Counted from the stretch's first letter, positions 1-12,706 are shown. The stretch: 64,000 nucleotides of DNA from Oryzias latipes (GCF_002234675.1 NC_019864.2:15703582-15767581); one strand, 5' to 3'. The notes: generated from the sequence alone by a model not told the origin. Numbers and translations: made by a program.

Positions 1-88
1 ACACCATTGAAGTTTTCACTACTTTTTTTTTTAGGTTTCTTTGTTGAACCTTTGTGTCTTGACACAATTTGTGTTTTGGTTTTTGTAG

Positions 89-599
89 TGTGTGCACTAA
101 TGGACAGCTCCACTGCCATTTATGGAAGGCCCAATTGGCAGGTGCGTTTTATCATTTTTGTCCACAATTCACATTAGTGGTTGATAAAATGCACATTGAT
201 AAAGTTTCCTCTTGTGTCACAGAGTGTCCGTCCCCAAAAACTTTCTTTAACTGCTCCACTGCAACCAAGGAAGAACTTGATCTGCAGTGTGCTCAGAGCT
301 GTTTAAATGTGGAGAGTTTGGAATGTGTAAGTCATTTGTTTTTGCATATCAGACATGTTTGTGTGAAATGTGGGTTAAGTTGTTAGCTATGCAAATACAG
401 GTTTGAAATTTGACTTTTCCTCTGATTAATATCTGTCCTCCCTCCAGGACTTCACAGAGTGTGCATCTGGCTGCCGGTGTCCCGTCGGCCTTCTTGATGA
501 CGGCAGAGGTTCCTGTGTGAATCAAAGTGATTGCCCGTGTCAGCATGACGGTCATCTCTTCAATCCTGGTCAACAAATTTCAAACCAGTGCAACAAATG
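89..599 (+). other. Mucin A: end of D2 and D' (TIL) exons
   Basis: Three exons (89-141, 223-326, 448-599) with consensus acceptors and donors encode a Cys-dense stretch. It contains [10 protein letters not shown], a TIL-like segment starting [11 protein letters not shown], and a second part ending in CNKW. The phases (one base carried in at 89, one base out at 141) join them without stops. They match exons 18-20 of mucin B (23508-23981) in size and order. In von Willebrand-type proteins this is the D' region before D3. Bases 1-88 are intron. Confidence 0.85.
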
Positions 600-3500
600 G
601 TAAGGCCACACTTCAGATGTCTAAAAAAATAAAAGCAGTAAACATGACTATTAGACTGAATTGTTTTGTTCAAAAATCAAAACTTTATTCTAATCATTTC
701 TGATAAATCTAGTACCTGCAGAAGTGGAAAATGGGATTGCACAAGAAAAAGATGTCCACAAACCTGTGTTATTTATGGAAGTGGTCACTATAATACCTTT
801 GATCAGCGCACATATGGATTTCAAGGATTCTGTAGTTACGTTGCCACCAAGGTAATTAAAACGTCTTAGTAAGAAAAAAAATAAGAGTTTCATAATTAGT
901 TTCCGTTTTCTCAGTTATACTGAAAATGATCTGGGGTGTTATGTCCTAAGCAGTACATTCAATGTTTAGCTAATAAAAATGATCAGTTTTTCTTCTTTTG
1001 AAGCACCTCAATGACTTTTTTCTCTGTTTAGGAATATCAAAGTTAAGAATTATTGACATCAGCATTTTCAAAAATGTATTCTGTCCATAAAACTTTTGTT
1101 TAATTTCTTTCAAGCTTTTTTAGTAATGTAATGTCAACTGCTCATGTTTAAACATTTTTGCCGGACATTAACATTTTAAAATAAACTAATTTCTTAATTC
1201 TTTTAAAGAATAATTGTGGCAATAAAACATCTGAGAACAGCTTTGCAGTTATCACAGAAAATGTTCCTTGTGGATCCACTGGCACAACATGTTCCAAAAA
1301 TGTCAGAATTCATCTTGGGGTAAGAGCAGAAAAAATGAAATTTGTATCCTTCAATTCTTACTACAGCTTGTTTACATGATGAAATAATAGACTGACACAA
1401 GAGAGTCATCCCAATGTATGATTAATGAAATGTAACTACAAATAAACCAAAGGAAATATATTTTTCATTTATCTGTGTTACATTAAGCATTCCGATTGCC
1501 TAAGAGATTGCAGCTGATTGCCAGATAATGACATGGGGAAAAGTGACTCGCTAATGAATTTAGACTAAATTTTCATGAGGTTGTAACTGTGTGTGAATCA
1601 GTGTGTGAGCATTCGTTAAAAAAAACTAATAACAACAATAATAAATAAAATAACTTGTGCACATCCATGCACCTTTTAAAAACCTGGCAAATATTTCTTA
1701 AGACAGAAAATCATTTTTCAAGGTGTTCAAGAAACCTTTTCACACAAGTGTAAATATTTTTTAAAGGCACAAATGTTTTTTCATAAAGATAAATTAATAT
1801 TGAAAAACTACTACAACAACCACAGACTCTTCAACTACAACAAAAATATTCTGCACCTACACTGATGCACAAATTTTGTTGGCCAAGAAGGCAGTGGCTC
1901 AGGCGGTTGAGCAGGTCGTCCAATGATCGAAGGGTCGGTGGTTCAATCACTGCTCCCCCCAACCAACTGTCGTTGTGTCCTTGGGCAAGACACTTCACCC
2001 TCCTTGCCTCCAGTGCAGCTCCACTGGTGTCTGAAAGTGTATGAATGATCCCGGTGATGGTCAGAGGAGGCGTAGGTGTGAACTGGCAGCCACGCCTCTG
2101 TCAGTCTGCCCCAGGGCAGCTGTGGCTACAACAGTAGTTACCCAGTATGAATGAGGAGTGAATGAATAATGGGCACATTTCTTTAAGCGTCTGGAAAAGC
2201 GCAGAATAAATCTAATCCAATATTATAATTATTATTACATGTGTGGACATTATTTTAAGTCTACAAAATCCTTTTAAAGGTAACAATACTCCAAAATAAA
2301 CAAAGATTTGATATTTTCTATTCATCAGCTGTTTGAAAGAAGACAAAGGAAAATACTGTCACTTGTACAATTTGATTCAATTAAATTTTATTTATATTTA
2401 GCCCATTACCACAACAACATTCATCTCAATGGGTTTGTACTGGTAATTGTAAAGTAAACATAAAATCATAAGGATCATGAAGACATAGAATTCAATAGGT
2501 AAATTCTAAACGGAACAAACTAAACAGACTAAACTAAAATGGGGATCCCTGCCCTTAGAGCCTCTTTCATGGTAAGTACGTTTCAAGCTGAGATCTGCTT
2601 TTTTTTACAGGGAACAGAAATCAAACTAACAAAGGGTAAATATGAAGTGGAGAAAAAAGCAATTGGTAGCCCTAATTACAGAGTGAGGACAATAGGCCTA
2701 TACCTGGTGATAGAATCTGACATTGGAGTGGCAGTTTTGTGGGATCGCAAAACAACAGTTCGGATCCGGTTGGAACCAAAGCACACCGTGAGTAACAGTA
2801 ACCTTTTAAGTATCAAAGTTATAAAAAGTGAATCATTTCGAATGCTAAATAGAGTGATTAATTTCAGGATCAAATCCACATTAAGGTAGTTGCACCATAA
2901 ACCCATGATGTATTTTGTTAGCAATGATGCATGGTGGGGTTTGTGCAAACATTTAGATTATTACCCATTACGCTAATCTGCAGCTGTAGCTCTATAGATA
3001 TTTGCTCTAATGTCCATTTTTAAATGTTTAACTGCTGTTTTTGTCAATGACTCATCATTGACAACAACAATACAAACAGCAGTTTAAAACCTTTGCATAG
3101 CTCAAATCTGTTTTATTTTTCTGCAGGATCAAGTCTGTGGCCTGTGCGGGAACTTTGATGGTGATGGTCAGAATGACTTTAACACGCAGAGTCAGATGAT
3201 AGTGGGAAACACATTGGAGTTTGCAAACAGCTGGAAAGTGTACAGTACCTGCCCAGATGTGGACGTAAATGTTGATCCTTGTGATGCAGAGCAAAAAAGA
3301 TATCACTGGTCAAAAATGATGTGCAGCATTATAACAGGAGAAACCTTTAGTCAGTGCCACAACAAGGTTTGCGGTGCATTACAAAATAGCGGATTTGTGC
3401 TAAAAAATGTAGACATGAATAAAACTGACCTTTTTTTTTAACAGGTAGACCCTCAAAAATTCTTTGACAACTGTGTGAAAGACTCCTGTGCCTGTGACAC

Positions 3501-6500
3501 TGGAGGAGACTGTGAGTGTTTCTGCTCAGCGGTTGCTGCATACGCTCAAGCTTGTAATGAGGCTGGCGTCTGTGTTGCATGGAGAACTCCCGACATTTGC
3601 CGTAAGTAAACTCTTTTGCTCTAATTTTAGGATTTTGTAGTTCGGATAGAAATTTAATAAATCCTAACATATAATTGCAGAGAAGGATCAGAATTAGAAA
3701 TATTCTGTCCCTTCAATCTTCTAATATTAAAAGTATGAAGCTACTGTATGAAACTTTCCACAAGTTCGCTTGATTTTGGAGCACAACAGGCCTCATTATT
3801 TTAAAACAAATAAATAATTGACTAACTACACCTTCCATCACCAAACATTCACATGTTTACCATACACACCTTCAGTGAGTTTAATAAGAATTTTCTCTGA
3901 TCAATTCTTTATAGTCTAGATCAGAGAGAAAGTGGCAATAAGGAACTCAACATTATACTGGGGGACAATTTTGGTGAAAAAAACTGGATAAACAGAAAAA
4001 AGTTGTTTTTAATAACTGTAATGACCAAGTGTCATTTGTACAATTAACCAGACCGTCCAGATGTTTTCCCAGTTGCGGTTGAAGGTTGCTGCGCAGATCT
4101 TGTATTCGTCTAATAGTTGTATCATTTGACAGACTTACATCTTCAAACTTTTTCTTTTGCTCTGGACATACAATGTCAGCTATTCTTAGCATACATTCTT
4201 TTTACAAACTCCCCGTCACTTAAGGGCTTGCTACGCCAGGCCATTTTCAAAGCCACAACGTAGCTAGCTTCTGACACTTCTTTATTGGATTTAGCCATTT
4301 TTGTAAAAATCTGCTGTGCAGCATAGCCTCATTGTAGTTGTTGGAGCTTATTGTTGCAGTCCTTGCCGGTAAATTTGTCCCAGTTGTTATGATGTAACAT
4401 AGTGACGATTTATATTGAATTCTTTAAGCATTGCTTTTACCTGCTTGCAATTAAGGCACAGGACTTTATCCAGCCCTTGAAGTACATGAAAATGTTCATA
4501 TAATTTGTTTCACAAAGCTATTGAACCTTTTACTCTTTTTAAAAAAAACTTTACCTTTTTAAAATAAATAGTTAAGTAACTTAATGGAAGGACTTGTAAA
4601 CCATTAAAAAGGTATCATTAGTAATTGCAAAACTCGAGGACTAAAATTCCAAAACAGACAAAAATGTATTGATATAGTTCAAAACTGTCATTTAATCATA
4701 ACAATTGAATCATAACAAAACACAACTGTTTTTCTCTCCCAGCTGTGTTTTGTGATTACTATAACCATCATGGTGATAGTAATTTTGATTGTAAGTGGCA
4801 CTACAACCCTTGCCACCCGCCTTGTTATAAGACATGTTCAAATCCAGAAGGAATTTGTGGAAACACTTTACCCAAGCTTGAGGGTAAGTTGGCAAATTCA
4901 TATCTCTTTTTAAATTATTCTCACACACAAAAACGTAATTGTTAAATGCTACCTCTTTTTTGTTTGTTTGTTTGTTTGTTTCCAGGTTGCTTTCCTGAAT
5001 GTCCAAACGATAAACCAATATTTGATGAGAAAAGCCAGGAATGTGTTGAATCATGTCCAATCTCTACAATTCCGCCGACAACCACAGCCATAACAACAGA
5101 AACCACTACTACAACTACTACTTCAACAACAGAAACTCCTACTACAACACCTACTACTATTACTACAACTACTACTACAACAGAAACTCCTACCACAACG
5201 CTTACTACCATAACCACCACAATTAGCACTACAACCACAGAAACCACTACCACAACAACTTCAACAACAACACAAATTCCCACAACACCTACTACCCCAT
5301 GTACATTAGGATGCGAGTGGTCAGGCTGGTATAATGTACATGATCCTTGGTCAGACAAAAATGATTTGGAAACATATGAAAACATCATAAAAAAATATCC
5401 TTCCCTTTGTGATAACCCCAAGGAAATTGATTGTAGGTCTGCCGATTATCCAGAGATGACTCTCGACCAGTTTTTGCATAATAGAAATCAGGTTGTCAAA
5501 TGTGATGTTAAATATGGGCTGATGTGCAAACAAGAGGACCAGCCAAGGCGTCCAGGAAAATGCTTAGACTACAAGATTAGAGTATGTTGTCCTACAAATA
5601 CATGTAGGAATCTTACCACACCTTTCACTACACCAACAACAGAAAGTACTACCTCAACTACTACAACTACCACTACAACCACAGATGCCCCTTCCACAAC
5701 ACCTACTACCACTACAACAACTACCACAACCACAGAAACTCCCACCACAACACCTACTACAACTACTACAAAAGCTCCTACTACAACACCTACTACTATT
5801 ACTCCTACTACTACAACAGAAACTCCTACTACAACGCCTACTACCACAACCACTACAACTACTACTACAGCCACAGAAACCCCTACCACTGCACCTACTA
5901 CTACAACTACCACAACCACAGAAACTCCCACCACACCTACCACAACTGCAACTACTACAGAAACTCCTACTACAGCACCTACTACTTTAACTACAACTAC
6001 TACAACAACAGGAACTCCTACCACAACCACTACAACTACCACTACAACCACAGAAACCCCTACCACGACACCTTCTACAACTACCACAACCACAGAAACT
6101 CCCACCACACCTACTACAACTACAACTACTACAGAAACTCCTACTACAGCACCTACTACAACTACCACTACCACAACTACAGAAACCCCTACTACAACAA
6201 CCTCAACAACAACACAAATTCCCACAACACCTACTACCCCATGTACATTAGGATGCGAGTGGTCAGACTGGTATAATGTGCATGATCCTTGGTCAGACAA
6301 AAATGATTTGGAAACATATGAAAACATCATAAAAAAATATCCTTCCCTTTGTGATAACCCCAAGGAAATTGATTGTAGGTCTGCCGATTATCCAGAGATG
6401 ACTCTCGACCAGTTTTTGCATAATAGAAATCAGGTTGTCAAATGTGATGTTAAATATGGGCTGATGTGCAAAAAAGAGGACCAGCCAAGGCGTCCAGGAA

Positions 6501-9500
6501 AATGCTTAGACTACAAGATTAGAGTATGTTGTCCTACAAATACATGTAGGAATCTTACCACACCTTTCACTACCCTAACAACAGAAAGTACTACCTCAAC
6601 TACTACAACTACCACTACAACCACAGAAGCCCCTTCATCAACACCTACTACCACTACAACAACTACCACAACTACAGAAACTCCCACCACAACACCTACT
6701 ACAGCTACTACAGAAACTCCTACTACAACACCTACTACTATTACTCCAACTACTACAATAGAAACTCCTACCACAACGCCTACTACCACAGCCACTACAA
6801 CTACCACTACAACCACAGAAACCCCTACCACTACAACTACCACAACCACAGAAACTCCCACCACAACACCTACTACAACTACTACAAAAGCTGCTACTAC
6901 GACACTTACTACTGTTACTACAACTACTACAACAACAGAAACTCCTACCACAACACCTACTACTTCAACTACCTCTACAACCACAGACACTCCTACCATT
7001 ACAGCCACTACTACTGCAACTACTATTCCCTCAACTTATTTTCCATCTAGTTTATCTGCTACAACAAGTCAAAGTTCAACTTTAAGGATAATTACTGGTC
7101 CCACAAAAACAACTAATCAATTGACCTCAAATTCTCAAATTGTGTATTCTACAACAACATCAATCACAATTTCCTCAACTCCTACCACAATAACAGCAAC
7201 TCCTACCAAAACGCCTACCACCAAAACCACTACAACTACCACTACAACCACAGAAACCCCTACAACTACACCTGCTACAACAACAACTATTACTACTACC
7301 ACAGAAACCCCTACCACTACCCCTACTACTACTACCACCGCAACCACAGAAACACCCACCACAACGCCTACTACAATTACTACTACTACAACTACAACAG
7401 AAAATCCAACTACAACACCTACTACTATTACTACAACTACATCAACAGAAACTCCTACCACAGTGCCCACTACCACATCCCCTACAACTACATCTATTAC
7501 TACTACCACTTCCACAACTACAGAAACCCCTACTACAACACCTACTACCATTACGACAACTACTACAACCACAGAAACTCCCACCACAACACCTACTACT
7601 ATTTCTACAACTACCACAACTACAAAAACCCCTACCACAACACCCATAACTACAACCACTACTAAAACTACTATAACTACAATTACAGAAATGCCTACTA
7701 CAACACCTACCACTACAACCACAGAAACTCCTACCACAACACCTTCTACAACCACAACTACGACTACAGAAACGTCTACTAAAACACCTACTACTACTAA
7801 TACTACTCTAACCACAAGCTTGCAAACGCCCACCACAACACTCATTACATCTACAACACCTACAACCACTACAATTACCACTACCACAACTACAGAAAAT
7901 CCTACTACATTACGTTTAACTACTTCCACTACAACAACCATTACTAGTACTACACCTACAACTATTCCTTTAACTACACCTGGCTGTGATAACTTAGATG
8001 TTGGGGTAAGAATTTTTGAAAAGTAATGTGGAGTACTACTAATACTAAAAGTGGTGCATGGACTTTTTCTAATATGTCTTTACTGTGTAGATTATGTGCA
8101 ATACATTTTCTAACGACCTTTTGCTCTACCTTTTAAGGAATTCTTTCACTGGTGCAACTGTACAATGGCCATATGTGTAGGGGATAATCAGTATAAATTA
8201 GTTCCTTACGAGTGTCCTACCATTGAACCAATAATATGTGCCAATGGAAAGGAACCAGTTCTTGTTTATGATGAGTATCACTGCTGTCAGCATTATGCAT
8301 GCGACTGTAAGTTGTTTTAATATGAAAAGATAACTATACCTTATGTGCTAATTTCACAAGAATTTGTATGTGTAAATATTTTGAAAATTGCACTATTTGT
8401 AATATGATGTACAAGCATCCATAGTAGTTTCATATAAGAAGTTTAACTTTATACTTTTGTGTTTTAAGGTGTGTGTGAAGGCTGGGGTGATCCACATTAC
8501 ATCACTGTGGATGGACTCTACTACAGTTATCAAGGAAACTGTACTTATGTTTTAGTAGAGGAAATTGTTACTAAATATCATCTCAAAATTTATATCGACA
8601 ATGTTTTTTGTGATGTCGGAGAAGATGTTTCTTGTCCACGATCAATAATTATATCATTCAGATCACAAACTGTGAAACTTATTAATCATAATCCAGCTGG
8701 AGGTCGACCTGATTTGGAGGTAAAACCATATATTTTTGTAGTATTTCTTTATTATTATTATTATTAATAATATATGCATTTTCACCAGGATTAAATTCTA
8801 AATATAAAATCTGTTAGAATCCAGTTTACCAAATTACTTTAACAATTTTTGTAAAAAAAAAAAAGAGGAATCGGAAAAACATGTTCATGTGACCCTGAAC
8901 AGTTTTAATATGAACAAGAAAACTTTAGAAAGTACGATGGAGTTTTAGGGCCACCAAAAAAACAAGTAAAATTACAAGATTTTAAGTCGTAAATGTACGT
9001 TAAAAAAACTATTTAACTTTTAATTTACAAGTTTTTTAACGTAAATGTACGACTCAAGATCTCGTAGTTTAACAGTTGTGACTTTTTCTCGTAAATCTAC
9101 GACAGAAATCGTAATTTAAAAAAAAGATTTTTTGCAAACAGGCCCTAAAACTCCTTGGTAAGTAAGACCTCTGTGTCACACATCATACTTTGAATTTGTC
9201 ACGTGTTTTTACCTTCAGGTATAGTAGATGTTTACAGTTTTAAAAAGTAGTGACTATACTGAGATTCAGAAAACTGTAATGTAAAAAGTAGATTGTAATC
9301 AGCTTTTTAAAATAATTAGTGGCCTATGGCCTTATTTCCAGCATTGCTTTAATTGTATCTTCTTTTTTAGGCACAAAGAAATGGAGCAAAAATTCAACTA
9401 CCTTATTCACAGTATGGACTTAAAATTATGAGTTCTGGAATTGACCTGATATTAGAGATGCCTTTCTTAGAAATTGTTGTTACATTTGGGATGACTGGAT

Positions 9501-12500
9501 TCAGTATCGAACTACCATATAAGTACTTTGGTAACAATATACAGGGTCATTGTGGTAAGGTCTCTTTCTGGTATTCTGCAGTTTGAAATCATAACTTAAA
9601 AAGTCAGTAACCTATTGCCTTATAAATCCCAATAACAGGCACATGTAACAACAACCAGACTGATGACTGCATGCTGCCAGGGGGCAGACTTGCAAGTACA
9701 TGTGCAGTTATGGCTGACTACTGGGTAGCAAAAGACATCAAGCAACCATACTGTCCACCCCCACCTCCACTGCCCACCGAAGAACCTGAACCACCACAAG
9801 AGCCACCTTGCAAGCATCAAACAGAACATTCATTATGTGATCTGATAAATAAAGGGTGTGCCTTCTTTAGTCCAGATAGTTAGATTTAAGAGCTGTTAAC
9901 TTATAACATAGATTTGTTCTAATGGGACATGTCTTCCCCTTCCCACAGGCCCTTTAAAGATTGTCATCCTTCAGTCAGTCCAGATAATTTCTACAAAGGC
10001 TGTGTTTATGATAGCTGCTATGTTTCCAACCCAGCAGTGCAATGCACAAGTTTACAAACCTATGCTGCTGCCTGTGCTCAGGCTGGTGTTTGCATCAACT
10101 GGAGGAACCACACTAAGCTGTGCAGTAAGTAACTCCATATTGTTTGCCAATCATTATAAAGGCATTTTTGCATATAGGAAAAAAAGCAAAACAAATGCAA
10201 TTCTTTTTCTAAAAAACAGACAGTAACTGCGATTCAGGCAAAGTTTATAAGCCCTGTGGTCTTGCTCAACAACCAACTTGTGAAGACAAGTAAGTTCAAA
10301 AAGAAAAATTTAGGGGTTTACTGTGAATTCCACAGCTATTTTAGGTCATAATGGGAAGTGACAATCCATTTATGTCAATCAACTCAGAAGTTGTTTTTTT
10401 CTTTTTGACTTTACAGTCCCCAAGAAGAGATCAGTGATGTGTTTGCAAACTACACAGTTGAAGGCTGTTTTTGCCCTGAAGGAATGAAACTGTTTAACAG
10501 ACAGTCTGGAATATGCGTTAAAAAGTGTGGTAAGGATAATACATATCAATTTTTTTTTCTCAAAAGCTTCAATTGACTAGAATTATTTAGTCTATCAGTT
10601 TTCAAATTAACCCAGTTTGCTTTATATTACAACAGGATGTCTTGATCCTAAAGGCATTCCTCGTGAGGTAAGCCAACAGTTCAATTACTGATAGCATTCT
10701 CTGTCTTTTAGAAGATATAAAAACTATGCTGTTCTATTATTTTTTAATATAGTTTAATGAGACATTTGAGTACCAGTGCCAGGAGTGCACCTGTTCCAAG
10801 TCTACAAAAACCGTGACTTGCACTCCAAAAACATGCCCACGACTAGCTGTCCCTAGTTGCACAGAAGGTTTTGTCCTTGTAAACCAAACGAATCCAGAAG
10901 ACCCCTGTTGCCCCTTCCTCACGTGCCGTAAGTGTATATATGTGCTTAGCATGATCTGATATTACTGGTTGTTTTGAAATGCAACTAAAACATTTTTGTC
11001 GTCACAGAATGCCATCTCAGCACTTGCAAAAACATTGACTCAGAATGTGAAGCTGGACATAAAGCTGTGGTGAAAATGCTTGAAGGAAAATGTTGTCCAG
11101 AATTAATATGTGGTGAGCTTTTGTTTAATTTTAAATCTTTGTTAAAATTATTATTAGAAAAAGGGAATTTAAAACTCTGCTTAGACTGCTGCCCCCGTGA
11201 CCCGGTCCCAGATAAGCGGAGAAAGATGCATGGATGGAATTTAAAGTGTACTTTTTTTGTCATTTAGTTTACATATTTTCTCTTTTCCAGAACCTAAAAA
11301 TGTTTGTGTCTACAATGGGACTGAATATATGGTAAATGAGATTTTATTTGATTTATTATTATCTTGTCATACTCTGATATCACATGGTCAAGCGTGGCTT
11401 GATACACAACAATAAACACATTTCTCCCTCCTTTAATAGCCCAAGTCATCATTTCCAACCTCTAAATGTCAGGATTGCACTTGCAGTAACGAAGTTGACC
11501 GAACAACTGGGCTGTTGAAAATAAATTGCAGCCCCATGCAATGTGATCAAAAGTGTGCTATGGTGAGAACAATGATGGTATAATTTCTGCACAATCCAGC
11601 AGTTTTTTTCTTGGTTTGAAAAATCTGAGGATCAACTTCACTGTGTTTTTTTTTTCAGGGCTTTGTATATGAGGAGACCAACTCAGGTGACTGCTGTGGA
11701 AAATGTGTGCAGAAGTACTGTGTGGTCAGTGTAAACGGTACCGACCACCTCCTGATGGTAGTTAGAGCACTTTTATTGAATCTAAATAAAAATTTTGATG
11801 TAGCTACATATTGAATACCTGTTTTAAAATTGTAACTGTGTGTGTTTGTATATTTACATCACTGAATCCTAGCCAGGAGAAACCTGGTCACCACTCCAGA
11901 ACAGCTGTGAACAATACAGCTGTGGGGGCACTTTTACAATAAGTACTTCTTCTGTTGTCTGCCCGCCATTCCAACAAAGCAACTGCAAACCAGTAAGTTG
12001 TGTTCTCTTCAAACCTGAAAGGATAATTTGTATAACAACGCTGAAATTAAATCGACTTTTTTTTCCTTTTTCATAGGACACAATCCAAACTGCAGCAAAT
12101 GGCTGCTGTAAAATCTGTGAGTACAATATTTTTGGATTGTTTACTACTCTGTTATCAACCAAAAAATAAAAATAACTGAAATGTTCTTGAAAAGGTGTGG
12201 AGAAAGACAGTGCCTGTAATGTGACTTCAATGAAAACCCATGTTTCACAAAATGACTGTCAGTCTAAGGAAGAGGTGGACATGCCATACTGTGAGGGATC
12301 CTGCATCACTTTTACCAGGTAAGAAATAAATTTTTGCTTATTCTGCAAACAAAAAAAATATCAGTATAATGAACACCTGCCATTGCTTTCTTCAGGTACT
12401 CTGCACCAAAGGCTGCTATGCAACATACATGCTCCTGCTGTAAAGAGGCACGCTTCAGCAATCGCACTATTGACCTGGTGTGCAAAAATGGAAGGATTCT

Positions 12501-12600
12501 CCCTTTTAGTTACATGTTTGTGGAAGAGTGCAGCTGTAGCCAAACAAGCTGCACTGATGCTGAACATGCTCGCAGGAAGCGAAGCTTCACCTTGCAGTGA
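89..12600 (+). CDS. Gel-forming mucin A (MUC2/MUC5-like), 5'-truncated
   Basis: Secreted polymeric mucin of the MUC2/MUC5AC/MUC5B family; the start lies left of the window. Twenty-seven coding exons are visible, all phases join, and they give about 2,178 residues to the TGA at 12598-12600. Domain order is end of D2, D', D3, PTS with two CysD, D4, C8/TIL, VWC-like repeats and CK. By family knowledge, D3 and CK cysteines form the inter-chain disulfides and the PTS region is O-glycosylated in the Golgi. Exons 1-3 are 89-141, 223-326 and 448-599; later exons are listed under the modules below. It lacks two Cys-rich modules that mucin B has on either side of its PTS. Orthology to a particular human mucin cannot be settled here, so no symbol is given. 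Confidence 0.93.
1889..2238 (+). mobile_element. tRNA-derived SINE
   Basis: The left part resembles a tRNA promoter: an A-box-like GGCTCAGGCGGTTGAGC near 1896-1912 and a B-box-like GGTTCAATC near 1940-1948. The body contains a segment common in teleost SINEs (GTCCTTGGGCAAGACACTTC near 1976). The element ends in an ATT-rich simple tail near 2220-2238. It lies in the same orientation as mucin A, inside an intron. The family name is not assigned. Confidence 0.75.
2366..2600 (-). mobile_element. LINE 3'-end fragment (L2/CR1-like)
   Basis: The motif TTTGATTCAATTAAATTTTA followed by TTTATATTTAGCCC is the reverse complement of the 3' tail typical of teleost L2/CR1-type LINEs. The downstream text, including a GATCCC...TAGAGCCTCTTTCATGGTAAG stretch, resembles the 3' UTR of such elements. 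Only a fragment without coding sequence remains. It ends about ten bases before the acceptor of the next mucin exon. Confidence 0.5.
3953..4330 (-). mobile_element. hAT/GTF2I-repeat-like transposase relic
   Basis: On the minus strand, within the intron 3602-4742, two frames joined by a frameshift read like part of a hAT-derived transposase of the GTF2IRD2/ZBED type. One has a [12 protein letters not shown]-like segment. The other has a [20 protein letters not shown] segment followed by RRIQDL...NLQPQL. About 120 residues survive and no zinc finger or catalytic core is present, so it is a dead fragment. The family match rests on recollection of conserved motifs. Confidence 0.65.
5300..5605 (+). 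other. Mucin A CysD domain 1
   Basis: A Cys-rich, non-repetitive island inside the PTS region. It starts [10 protein letters not shown], which contains the WxxW C-mannosylation-type motif, and ends VCCPTNTC. In MUC2/MUC5 proteins CysD (WxxW) modules make non-covalent cross-links that tune mucus gel density. The second copy lies 942 bp downstream and differs at only a few bases. Confidence 0.9.
6242..6547 (+). other. Mucin A CysD domain 2
   Basis: Near-perfect duplicate of the CysD at 5300-5605. The visible amino-acid changes are G to D in the WSGW/WSDW motif and Q to K before EDQPRRPG; the remaining differences are silent. The outer Trp residues of WxxW are kept. The near identity indicates a recent duplication of a unit of about 942 bp, or gene conversion. 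Confidence 0.9.
8138..10667 (+). other. Mucin A: D4 assembly with GDPH site
   Basis: Exons 8138-8306 (VWC-like, HWCNC...[10 protein letters not shown]), 8469-8719 and 9371-9554 (VWD4), 9639-9855 and 9949-10124 (end of VWD4 and C8), and 10220-10289, 10417-10529 and 10636-10667 (TIL-like). The VWD4 begins GWGDPHY. Its GDPH (8486-8497) matches the Asp-Pro autocleavage site known in MUC2 and MUC5AC. The CxxC position reads GHCGTC. A Pro-rich linker ([20 protein letters not shown]) joins VWD4 to C8. Confidence 0.85.
8939..9154. mobile_element. MITE with 14-bp perfect TIRs
   Basis: The ends GGAGTTTTAGGGCC (8939-8952) and GGCCCTAAAACTCC (9141-9154) are perfect inverted repeats 216 bp apart. The interior is AT-rich and repeats the motif CGTAAATGTACG with near-palindromic arms. 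There is no coding potential. It lies in the mucin A intron 8720-9370. This looks like a widespread teleost non-autonomous element; the transposase source is unknown. Confidence 0.75.
10753..12116 (+). other. Mucin A: VWC-like Cys-rich modules
   Basis: Exons 10753-10927, 11008-11112, 11291-11331, 11440-11562, 11659-11757, 11873-11992 and 12077-12116. They encode repeated C-x-x-C patterns typical of VWC and VWC-like modules before the mucin cystine knot, such as [26 protein letters not shown] and NGCCKIC. Every exon has an in-frame counterpart in mucin B at 41216-43650, often of identical size (105, 41, 123 and 40 bp). This supports tandem gene duplication. Confidence 0.88.
12195..12600 (+). 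other. Mucin A: C-terminal cystine knot and basic end
   Basis: Exons 12195-12318 and 12396-12600 encode the CK domain from [15 protein letters not shown] to ECSCSQTSC, with the usual CEGSC and HTCSCCKE motifs. In the family CK forms the first dimer in the endoplasmic reticulum. After the last Cys only about 15 residues follow. They contain RRKR (12571-12582) followed by SFTLQ and a stop, which resembles a furin-type processing motif. Confidence 0.9.
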
Positions 12601-12706
12601 TAACATTTCCTTTCATATATTTGGCAATGAAATTTATCTCTTCTTTTCCTTCTTATAATCATCATATCGTTTTAAGTGATTTTTACTCTACTGCATACTT
12701 TAAGCA

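Larger units (their letters stand above)
1320..2610 (+). other. Mucin A intron with SINE and LINE-tail fragments
   Basis: This 1.3-kb intron separates two VWD exons. It holds a tRNA-derived SINE (1889-2238) and, just before the acceptor at 2609-2610, a LINE 3'-end-like fragment. No other coding potential is convincing; the open frame crossing 2611-2787 is the exon itself read into its flanks. Confidence 0.7.
713..4883 (+). other. Mucin A: D3 assembly (VWD, C8, TIL)
   Basis: Exons 713-851, 1209-1319, 2611-2787 and 3127-3366 encode the VWD domain, 3445-3601 completes C8, and 4743-4883 begins the TIL module. The VWD opens with a [14 protein letters not shown]-type motif and carries the [10 protein letters not shown] motif (CxxC) at the start of exon 3127-3366, as in multimerising VWF/mucin D domains. 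The C8 exon is rich in Cys pairs ([13 protein letters not shown]) and is about 80% identical by eye to the equivalent mucin B exon at 25532-25688. The family role is disulfide-linked polymer assembly in the Golgi. Confidence 0.88.
4986..8005 (+). other. Mucin A: PTS exon (3,020 bp)
   Basis: A single large exon begins with [20 protein letters not shown], the end of the D3 TIL, and then turns into Thr/Pro-rich sequence dominated by (T)n-ETPTTTP units. Two CysD domains interrupt it (5300-5605, 6242-6547). The DNA is a degenerate minisatellite built on ACAACTACTACA and GAAACTCCTACCACA units, with very few G residues on this strand. The exon ends PGCDNLDVG before GT at 8006. Such regions carry dense O-GalNAc glycans. 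Copy number is likely polymorphic. Confidence 0.92.

Noticed and set aside
7135-7941. Minus-strand Val-rich open frames opposite the mucin A PTS exon (also 5569-6363, 6511-7008, 4942-5421)
   Set aside because: They are the reverse complement of Thr codons in a G-poor repeat. They have no domains or splice context and the + strand gene explains them.
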